Below, piece by piece: positions 6,616 through 11,778 of a stretch of 11,778 bases of DNA. The first letter of the stretch is position 1. Every line of letters begins with the position of its first letter. The stretch is taken from positions 1 through 11,778 of the forward strand of contig CAZAQG010000071.1 in assembly GCA_964487445.1 (NCBI GenBank), in the 5' to 3' direction. Below the pieces are notes generated by a model. The model was not told where the DNA came from, made no database searches, and was given only the letters and a program-made list of their open reading frames with translations. Source of the DNA: BMS3Abin12 sp964487445. GTDB lineage: Bacteria; Pseudomonadota; Gammaproteobacteria; 21-64-14. The position numbers were made by a program, and so were the translations under genes.

Positions 6616-6635
6616 TCACGGACCCGGGTCCGTGA
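6616..6635. terminator. Perfect 20-bp palindrome between converging genes
   Basis: TCACGGACCC is followed immediately by its reverse complement GGGTCCGTGA, giving a 10+10 perfect palindrome. It contains the stop codon (6616-6618, minus strand) of the inverse autotransporter and lies 42 bp past the rlpA stop. No T-tract follows on either strand, so it is not a classical intrinsic terminator. As RNA the innermost bases cannot close a tight loop, leaving roughly an 8-bp stem. It could stop or protect both converging transcripts, or be a protein-binding site. Confidence 0.4.
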
Positions 6636-9159
6636 GGAGCCATGGGGACACCTCCACACTACCGAATACACGGTTCGGCGCGGGCCCGCTCGCCTGCCCC
6701 CACCAGTTCTGCTTGGCATACACGGTTGAACCGTATGCCCCCATGGAGTACCCCCAACTCTGGAGGAACCGGTTCCCGCCGGTACTACCAAGTGCGCCTC
6801 CACCGAAATCCGCTGTCCATCGGCCGGACAAGTACACTCCGATGCTGCTGGAAAACGTGTTACGGTCAAACAGCATCGATCCGCCACCGGATGCGTACAA
6901 ACTGAAGAGCCCCCCCTGAAATCGATTTCTCGTTTCGGTAAAGTTCAAGGAGAACTCCGGCGTGCTTTCGGTGGCGACTTGGAACCCTCCCCCTTGGAAC
7001 CGATTGTCCAGGATCCGAATGTCCGCCACATCCGCGGATAGGGCGCGCAGATCGATCGCCCGACTCCAACCGATGGCGGAAAAGCGGTTCTGGGTCACCA
7101 GTACATGGCTCACACCATTGACGGAAAGGTCCAGGCTACGGCTGGATAGTGAAAACCCACGCAAGGTGGTATTGGGGGCCGCCGTGACCACGGTCCCGCT
7201 TGCGGCGGTCAATGCAGGCTGAGTTGCCCCACCGATTCCCAGATCGCGATATCCCGCCCCCCACAATGTCGATCCGGGTGTCATCGTGATATTCCCGGTA
7301 TAGGCGGACGCCCCGGGCGCGACGAACACCGTACCATCGGGTCCGGCCGTATTCACCGCATTCTGCACGTCGGCGTAGGGGTGAGCGTAGGTGCCGTCCC
7401 GGACCGTTTCCGCTTGTGCGTCGTCCACGAACACCAATGGACTCTGGACGGGCGTGGCGGTGAAGGTGCCGGGGTCGGTGGAAAGCGCCCCGGAGGTGTC
7501 TGTCACGGCACCGGCGCCGGCCGTCAGTCCGCCCGGGGCGGCGTAGGCGAAGGTCGGCGGTCCGCCGGGTTGTCCCCACCAGTCGCCGCGGGCGCTCAGG
7601 GTTCCGCCGCTATCGTTGGCGAGGTCGTAGACGGTGTTGCCGAAGATGCGGTTGCCGCCCGCGGAGCCGAGGCTCCCGCCGCCGAGGTCCACGATCTGAG
7701 CGGTGCCGGTCTGGTTGTCCACCCAGATCCCGCCCAGGCCGTTGGCGGTGAAGGTGGAACCCGCGACGGCAAGGGACTGGGTGCCGGCCCCGGCGGCGTT
7801 TCGGGCCCGCAGGCCGAACCAAGTGTTCCGGTAGGCGAGGGTGTCCCGGATCGAGACCGACTGGGCGCCGGCGCCGCTATGGTCCACGGCGATGCCGATG
7901 CCATTGCCGTAGGTCCGGTCGGCGATCAGGCTAACGCCGCTGCCGGTGATCCGAAACCCGGCGTGGTCCGCGTCCGCCCCGGTGGCGGCGAGCCCCATAA
8001 CGACCGCCGGCTGTGCCCCCTGCAAGGGGTCGGTCCCCTGCAAGGGCGTGATGGTCACGGCATCCGCCGGACCGGGGCTGCGGATCACCGGCGCTGGGCC
8101 GGCCGGGATCCCGAAGGCCGAGGTGCCCGCCCCCCAAAGCGTCACGTCGGCGGGGACCGTGATGGAGCCGGCGTAGGTACCGGATCCGATCCGTACCCAG
8201 GTGCCGGGTCCGGCCTCGTCGATGGCCGTTTGGAGGTCGATGATGGGTCGGCTCAGCGTACCGATGCCGGCCCCGGGTGCTGCAGGGTCTACATACAGCA
8301 AGGGCTGGATGACCTGCGCTTGGGCGTAGGCGGCGGAGTGAATGTCCACATCGCGGATCGGCGGTTGGAGCATACGCTCGCGCAGCGTGCGCACGGCGTT
8401 GGGGCGGGGACTGAATACGTCCGCGAGATTGCGCAGGAAATGCCGATTCAAAGGGACGTATACGTTCAACGATGCGATGGACTGCGGCCCCTGAAGATTG
8501 TCGTCCCGGCGGTCCACCTCCGCATAGACGCCGCGCGTGAGCCAGAACTCGACGCGCGCCCGCCAGCCGGAGACGTTCTCATTGTATGTGCCGAAGAATC
8601 GGTAGATTCCGGCATAGGCGCGGGTCTCGACGTAGCGCGAGATTCCGGGTACGAGCAGGCCGCCTTCCAGATCGAAACCGTGCAGCGCTTCGGCGTAGTT
8701 CCGGTTGATTGCAACGCCGGTCTCGGCGAGATAGGGGGCGCTGGTACCGAGGAAGCGAGGCGGGCCGAACGGCAGATACACGTTGGCGCGAAGGTCGAAG
8801 CGCCGCCCGAGCCATTCCATGCCGACGGTCGCCTGGTCGAAGAAGTGGCCGTAGGCGCGGCGGTGGTCGTAGTAGGCGTAGGCACCGAGAACGCCGCGCC
8901 GAGTGACGAGGTGCCGCAGCCCGAATCCCAGATTGTACTCCTGCGTGGCCGCCGACGAAGTTGCGCCACGAAGGTCGGCGAACCACAGGTTCCCCCCGCG
9001 CCAGAGGATCGGTGCCAGGACCTCGACGGTGTGCAGGTTGCGTCCGCCGCCGCCGTGCACACCGGCGTAGAGGACCGCCGACGGGGCCGCTCCCGCAGGG
9101 TGTGCGAAGGCGAGGCACAGGGCAACGGCCGCCCCGCAGATCGGGGGCCGCTGGCGCAT
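6616..9159 (-). CDS. Inverse autotransporter with duplicated beta-helix passenger
   Basis: An 847-aa surface protein. ATG 9159 is chosen because GGGAGGA lies 5 nt upstream (9165-9171); a TTG at 9183 is less likely. A signal peptide occupies about 1-24 (AVALCLAFAHPAGA). Residues about 27-270 form an outer-membrane barrel of the inverse-autotransporter (intimin/invasin) type: NLWFADLRG, YNLGFGLRHLV, GVLGAYAYYDHRR, TVGMEWLGRRFDLRANVYLPFG, then linker RTLRERMLQPPIRDVDI. The barrel being N-terminal defines the secretion type. The passenger is not made of Ig-like domains but of two parallel beta-helix modules, about 288-540 and 575-847. Each opens with a VD...P-type strand and TLWGAG, and closes with GG(S/A)LGS(A/T)GGNR and (D/N)WWGQ. 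No LysM domain is present. An adhesin or glycan-binding role is inferred. It converges on rlpA and is divergent from the radical SAM gene. Confidence 0.88.
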   Translation of the reverse strand: MRQRPPICGAAVALCLAFAHPAGAAPSAVLYAGVHGGGGRNLHTVEVLAPILWRGGNLWFADLRGATSSAATQEYNLGFGLRHLVTRRGVLGAYAYYDHRRAYGHFFDQATVGMEWLGRRFDLRANVYLPFGPPRFLGTSAPYLAETGVAINRNYAEALHGFDLEGGLLVPGISRYVETRAYAGIYRFFGTYNENVSGWRARVEFWLTRGVYAEVDRRDDNLQGPQSIASLNVYVPLNRHFLRNLADVFSPRPNAVRTLRERMLQPPIRDVDIHSAAYAQAQVIQPLLYVDPAAPGAGIGTLSRPIIDLQTAIDEAGPGTWVRIGSGTYAGSITVPADVTLWGAGTSAFGIPAGPAPVIRSPGPADAVTITPLQGTDPLQGAQPAVVMGLAATGADADHAGFRITGSGVSLIADRTYGNGIGIAVDHSGAGAQSVSIRDTLAYRNTWFGLRARNAAGAGTQSLAVAGSTFTANGLGGIWVDNQTGTAQIVDLGGGSLGSAGGNRIFGNTVYDLANDSGGTLSARGDWWGQPGGPPTFAYAAPGGLTAGAGAVTDTSGALSTDPGTFTATPVQSPLVFVDDAQAETVRDGTYAHPYADVQNAVNTAGPDGTVFVAPGASAYTGNITMTPGSTLWGAGYRDLGIGGATQPALTAASGTVVTAAPNTTLRGFSLSSRSLDLSVNGVSHVLVTQNRFSAIGWSRAIDLRALSADVADIRILDNRFQGGGFQVATESTPEFSLNFTETRNRFQGGLFSLYASGGGSMLFDRNTFSSSIGVYLSGRWTADFGGGALGSTGGNRFLQSWGYSMGAYGSTVYAKQNWWGQASGPAPNRVFGSVEVSPWLLTDPGP
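6619..8298 (-). repeat. Two diverged copies of a ~260-residue beta-helix module
   Basis: Module A (residues 288-540, about 7540-8298) and module B (575-847, about 6619-7437) share landmarks in the same order. These are LLYVDPAAP / LVFVDDAQA, DLQTAIDEAGPGTWVRI / DVQNAVNTAGPDGTVFV, TYAGSITVPADVTLWGAG / AYTGNITMTPGSTLWGAG, FGIPAG / LGIGGA, GGGSLGSAGGNR / GGGALGSTGGNR and DWWGQPGGP / NWWGQASGP. They are diverged at DNA level, so the duplication is old. Module B's coding DNA looks less G/C-rich than module A by eye. Confidence 0.85.
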
Positions 9160-9164
9160 GGCTG

Positions 9165-9171
9165 TCCTCCC
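9165..9171 (-). promoter_or_regulatory. Shine-Dalgarno site deciding the inverse autotransporter start
   Basis: On the minus strand GGGAGGA ends 5 nt before ATG 9159. This is the strongest ribosome-binding site seen in the window and fixes the start in preference to the in-frame TTG at 9183. Confidence 0.8.
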
Positions 9172-9183
9172 GACAACTCTCAA

Positions 9184-9459
9184 CGTTTATTCGAGGTTCA
9201 GTTCTTTAGCGACTGAGTGGAAAGGATACTTTAGAGACATGGTGACGACGATCCGTAGCATTCGGGGCGAAGCCGGTGAGGGAGATCCCACGGGCGGAGC
9301 ATCCCCCGGGCAACCGGCCCCGCGGTACCGGCGCGGCTTGATCCACGCTCCCGGGGCCTGGATAATGCCCCGATTCTCCAAGGAACGAGCCGATCCGGCC
9401 CGGAGGGCCTCCGGTCGGGTCCGGGGTCCGGGCCGCGAATCGAGGTCGCCGAGCAGGGC
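9184..9459. other. Divergent intergenic region with several dyad symmetries
   Basis: No gene is recognised in this 276-bp gap between two outward-facing genes, which must hold both promoters. The part next to the autotransporter (about 9184-9245) is A/T-richer and is the likely place for its promoter, but I cannot name a convincing -35/-10 pair. The remainder is G/C-rich with stem candidates: CGGGGC/GCCCCG (9352-9357/9367-9372, 9-nt loop) and a 7+1+7 palindrome CCGGAGG-G-CCTCCGG (9400-9414). These do not match any riboswitch consensus I can recall. Confidence 0.45.
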
Positions 9460-10464
9460 ATGAAAGCCTCCCCCCTTCTTCATCGCCTGCGCGGGCTGGG
9501 TCCCGGCACGCGTTTCCTTGCGCGCGCGCTGACCTCCCGCTACCATCCGCTGCTGGCGCAGATGGTCGTCACCCGGCGCTGTAACCTGAGTTGCGGGTAT
9601 TGCAACGAATACGACGACCACTCCCCGCCGGTTCCGCTGGAACGGTTGCTGGCGCAGATCGAACACCTCGCCCGGCTCAAGACCGCGGCCGTCACGCTCA
9701 CCGGCGGCGAGCCGTTGCTGCACCCGCAGCTCGAGGAGGTGATCCGCGCCGGACGCCGCCACGGGATGATCGTCACCATGATCACCAACGGCTTCCGGTT
9801 GAGCCGCGAGCGCATCGAGCGGCTCGATGCCGCCGGGCTGCAGGGCATGCAGATCAGCATCGACAATCTCGAACCGGACGAGATTTCGATGAAGAGCCTA
9901 AAATCCGTCGAGCGCAAGCTCAAGTTGCTTGCGGAACACGCCCGGTTCAAGGTCAACGTCAACTCGGTGCTGGGGATCAGCGACGAGCACACCCGCGACG
10001 TGATCGCGGTCGCCGAAACCGCGCGGCGCTACCGTTTCTTCCACTCGGTCGGCGTACTGCACGATCATACCGGCACCCTGAAGCCGCTGAGCCCCGTGCA
10101 GAACGCGGCCTATCGGCGCGTGACCGAACTCTCGCCCTCGTTCACCCACCACATCAATTACTGGCTGTTCCAACGCAACCTGATGCGCGGTCGGCCGAAC
10201 GACTGGAAGTGCCGGGCCGGGGCGCGCTACCTGTATATCTGCGAAGACGGCAAGGTCCACTGGTGCTCGCAGCGCCGGGGCTATCCGGGCACGCCGCTGC
10301 TGAAATATACGCGCGCGGACATCAAGCGCGAGTTCAACACCCGGAAGGGTTGCAGTCCCGCCTGCACGCTCAGTTGCGTGCACCAGATGAGCCTATTCGA
10401 CCGCTGGCGCGGCACGCAGACGATCCGCGATCCGGGGTCGCGCGCCGATCACGAGAATGCCTGA
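9460..10464 (+). CDS. Radical SAM enzyme with auxiliary-cluster cysteines
   Basis: A 334-aa cytoplasmic protein. The radical SAM motif CNLSCGYC (C41, C45, C48) binds the [4Fe-4S] cluster that cleaves S-adenosylmethionine. TGGEPLLHP (GGEP 82-85) and QISID (131-135) are further SAM-binding elements of the partial TIM barrel. The C-terminal third has six more cysteines: C251-X9-C261-X7-C269, then C298-X3-C302-X3-C306. This suggests at least one auxiliary Fe-S cluster, as in SPASM/twitch enzymes, although the spacing is not the textbook SPASM pattern. The substrate is unknown. No RiPP precursor or RRE-like protein is visible nearby. The ATG follows GAGCAGGGC. A NodB-type deacetylase starts 12 bp downstream, so the two are probably one operon acting on an envelope glycan or lipid precursor, which is inference. 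Confidence 0.9.
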   Translation: MKASPLLHRLRGLGPGTRFLARALTSRYHPLLAQMVVTRRCNLSCGYCNEYDDHSPPVPLERLLAQIEHLARLKTAAVTLTGGEPLLHPQLEEVIRAGRRHGMIVTMITNGFRLSRERIERLDAAGLQGMQISIDNLEPDEISMKSLKSVERKLKLLAEHARFKVNVNSVLGISDEHTRDVIAVAETARRYRFFHSVGVLHDHTGTLKPLSPVQNAAYRRVTELSPSFTHHINYWLFQRNLMRGRPNDWKCRAGARYLYICEDGKVHWCSQRRGYPGTPLLKYTRADIKREFNTRKGCSPACTLSCVHQMSLFDRWRGTQTIRDPGSRADHENA

Positions 10465-10476
10465 GGCGGCGGACGG

Positions 10477-11343
10477 GTGCGGGCCATGCCGCTGAAGGCG
10501 CGGCTGGAGATCGCGGGCTACGTCGTCCTCTACTTGGCGGCCGGCGCGGGGCTCATGGTCGGTGCCGCCTACGCGGGTGCGGGGACCGCGGCGCTGGTCG
10601 TCCTGGCGCTCGCCCTCGCGGCGCTGGCGGCGTTGCTCGTGGATGCCTTCTACCCGAAGTCGAACCTGTTCGGCCCGGCCGTGGTGCGCCTGCCCGCGGA
10701 GGGGGGGGCGCGCGCGGTCGCGCTTACCTTCGATGACGGGCCGGTGGCGCCGTACACCGCCGAGATCCTGGACATCCTGGACCGCTACCGCGTCAAGGCG
10801 ACCTTCTTCTGTATCGGTGAGAACGTGCGCCGCCACCCGGAGCTGGCCGGGGAGATCGTGCGCCGCGGCCACACGATCGGCAACCACACCGACGGCCACC
10901 GCACGCTGCTGCTGGCCGGGCCCGGCATGACGATCCGAGAGATGGACGCCGCGCAAGCGGCGGTACGCGCGGCCTGTGGAGTGAGACCGGCATACTTCCG
11001 CTGCCCCAAGGGCTACAAGAACCCGTTCGTGGTGCGCGCGCTGCGCCGGCGCGGGCTCACGTTGGTCGGCTACGGCTATCCGATCTGGGACGTGCAGAAT
11101 CCACCGCCGCGGGAACTGGTGGAACGCGTCCTGGGGCGGGTCGCGCGCGGCGACATCATCCTCATGCACGACGGCTTCCCGGTCGGCAAGCCGGGCCGGC
11201 GCGACAGCCTGGTGGCGGCGCTGCCGCGGATCATCGAGGGGATACGGGCCAAGGGGCTGACGCCGGTCTCGCTCGATGAGGCCCTCGGCCGGTCCGGGCG
11301 GACTCAGGGGCGTTCCGCCGCCGCTTCCAGCAACACGTCGTAG
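10477..11343 (+). CDS. Membrane-anchored polysaccharide deacetylase (NodB domain, CE4)
   Basis: A 288-aa protein with two hydrophobic segments near the N-terminus (about 13-30 and 35-55), then a NodB homology domain from about 79 to 270. These metal-dependent enzymes remove acetyl groups from N- or O-acetylated sugars. Motif 1 is LTFDDGP (83-89) with catalytic D86 and metal ligand D87. Motif 2 NHTDGH gives metal ligands H137 and H141. Motif 3 appears as FRCPKG (R175), unlike the common RPPYG, motif 4 has W204-D205, and motif 5 is LMHDG with catalytic H231. All key residues are present. GTG 10477 is chosen because GAGGCGG lies 7 nt upstream; ATG 10486 is equally possible and drops three residues. 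It sits 12 bp after the radical SAM gene. The membrane anchor suggests an envelope substrate; which sugar cannot be told. Confidence 0.92.
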   Translation: MRAMPLKARLEIAGYVVLYLAAGAGLMVGAAYAGAGTAALVVLALALAALAALLVDAFYPKSNLFGPAVVRLPAEGGARAVALTFDDGPVAPYTAEILDILDRYRVKATFFCIGENVRRHPELAGEIVRRGHTIGNHTDGHRTLLLAGPGMTIREMDAAQAAVRAACGVRPAYFRCPKGYKNPFVVRALRRRGLTLVGYGYPIWDVQNPPPRELVERVLGRVARGDIILMHDGFPVGKPGRRDSLVAALPRIIEGIRAKGLTPVSLDEALGRSGRTQGRSAAASSNTS

Positions 11344-11393
11344 ACACGGTGCGCGATGACCGTGGGTTTATGAATATGGCAGCCCGGAGTATT
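11304..11393 (-). pseudogene. Possible C-terminal remnant of a gene converging on the deacetylase
   Basis: A 29-codon minus-strand frame between stops ends HKPTVIAHRVYDVLLEAAERP. It reads like a natural protein C-terminus, similar in flavour to the last helix of glycosyltransferases. It overlaps the deacetylase 3' end by 40 bp and has no start or upstream coding sequence. I cannot identify the family, and chance is a real alternative. Confidence 0.2.
11345..11364 (+). terminator. Weak hairpin after the deacetylase stop
   Basis: CACGGT (11345-11350) pairs with ACCGTG (11359-11364) around an 8-nt loop, starting one base after the TAG stop. Only a short GGGTTTA follows, with no real T-tract, so intrinsic termination is possible but unproven. 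Confidence 0.3.
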
Positions 11394-11404
11394 TTACCGA
11401 TAAT

Positions 11405-11436
11405 GGCGCTACCGCTCCGTTACCGGGGAAAGCGCC
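11405..11436 (+). promoter_or_regulatory. Inverted repeat framing the DUF433 ribosome-binding site
   Basis: GGCGCT (11405-11410) is complementary to AGCGCC (11431-11436), which directly abuts the GTG start at 11437. The probable Shine-Dalgarno sequence GGGGAA (11425-11430) lies just inside the second arm. In RNA this would place the start region at the foot of a hairpin. As DNA it could be an operator for autoregulation, common in antitoxin genes. Confidence 0.3.
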
Positions 11437-11676
11437 GTGGACTACGTGGACAGGATTATTCGTGACCCGGATATTTGTGGCGGTGAGCCTGTGATTCGGG
11501 GAACGCGCGTGATGCTTCGAACCATCCTCGCCAGCCTTGCCGAAGGCGACGGCCTGGAAGCATTGCTTGCAGACTTTCCCACACTCACCGAAGACGATCT
11601 CCGCGCCGTGATTGCATTTGCAGCCGCATCGGCCGAAGAGGATCTGCCACTGGCGGAAATTCCGCGCGCATCGTGA
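11437..11676 (+). CDS. DUF433-family antitoxin-like protein
   Basis: A 79-aa protein from GTG 11437, preceded by GGGGAA at 11425-11430. It matches DUF433 throughout: MDYVDRIIRDPDICGGEPVIRGTRV, then a LLADFPTLTEDDLRAVIAFAA helix-turn-helix-like segment. The ICGGEPVIRGTR core is diagnostic. DUF433 proteins are usually antitoxins encoded immediately before a DUF5615 PIN-like toxin, overlapping its start. Here the stop at 11674-11676 overlaps a GTG at 11673 in that arrangement, but the translated start of the next frame does not look like DUF5615 (see 11673). It may be an orphan or paired with an unrelated or decayed toxin. Confidence 0.88.
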   Translation: MDYVDRIIRDPDICGGEPVIRGTRVMLRTILASLAEGDGLEALLADFPTLTEDDLRAVIAFAAASAEEDLPLAEIPRAS

Positions 11677-11778
11677 AAATAAGGCTCCTCGGCAGAATTT
11701 GTGGGCAAATGTGCCGTGATTTCGGTCGAGAAGCGGAGGGACGGGAAGCTCTGAAAGTAGTTCGAGGGGAGCAACCCG
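11673..11778 (+). CDS. Unidentified frame overlapping the DUF433 stop, runs off window
   Basis: A GTG at 11673 overlaps the DUF433 stop codon (GTGA) and the frame stays open for 35 codons to the window end. It begins MKIRLLGRICGQMCRDFGRE. The first four residues fit the usual MK-hydrophobic start of DUF5615 toxins, but the expected LDENLP segment is absent. Either the toxin gene is frameshifted or decayed or this is not a gene. Judgement needs the downstream sequence. Confidence 0.3.
   Translation, partial: MKIRLLGRICGQMCRDFGREAEGREALKVVRGEQP

Noticed and set aside
7381..9216. Plus-strand open frame of 611 codons
   Set aside because: Antisense to the inverse autotransporter, which has a signal peptide, a barrel, repeats and a strong ribosome-binding site. 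The plus frame has none of these.
9187..9241. 17-codon minus-strand frame (MSLKYPFHSVAKELNLE) before the autotransporter
   Set aside because: It has no ribosome-binding site and no attenuator-like composition or hairpin after it. It probably arises by chance in the A/T-richer promoter region.
1..11778. CRISPR array, rRNA genes or replication origin
   Set aside because: No regularly spaced direct repeats, rRNA-like stretches or DnaA-box clusters were seen on either strand.

Overview
The window reads as a chromosomal piece of a high-GC (roughly two thirds G+C by eye) Gram-negative bacterium, most likely a gammaproteobacterium. It encodes a lipoprotein with a lipobox, an outer-membrane inverse-autotransporter barrel and periplasmic wall enzymes, and its tRNA order Cys(GCA)-Leu(TAA) matches the glyW-cysT-leuZ operon of E. 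coli and relatives. I cannot name the genus.

Layout. (1) 1-1417 is a mobile-element graveyard around two tRNA genes. The 3' part of tRNA-Cys is followed by a frameshifted integrase N-terminus, an intact tRNA-Leu, and a second integrase N-terminus cut short by the right end of a decayed IS3-family element. (2) 1418-4115, minus strand: a hypB remnant, a NiCoT-type nickel/cobalt permease and DNA polymerase IV (dinB), all closely packed. The hypB remnant overlaps the permease start by 4 bp. (3) 4439-6573, plus strand: a periplasmic N-acetylmuramoyl-L-alanine amidase (AMIN, Amidase_3, LysM) and an RlpA-like lipoprotein, a plausible cell-separation pair. (4) 6616-9159, minus strand: a large inverse autotransporter whose passenger is a duplicated right-handed beta-helix. 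(5) 9460-11343, plus strand: a radical SAM enzyme with extra C-terminal cysteines and a membrane-anchored NodB-type deacetylase, 12 bp apart. (6) 11437-11778: a DUF433 antitoxin-like gene and the start of an overlapping, unidentified reading frame.

How the genes relate. The amidase can strip stem peptides from peptidoglycan, and known RlpA enzymes cleave such denuded glycan. The nickel permease next to a dead hypB suggests a former hydrogenase-maturation locus of which only metal uptake survives. The radical SAM/deacetylase pair has no pathway assignable from sequence alone and is, with the beta-helix inverse autotransporter, the least described part of the window. I found no CRISPR array, rRNA gene, intact transposon or complete prophage.
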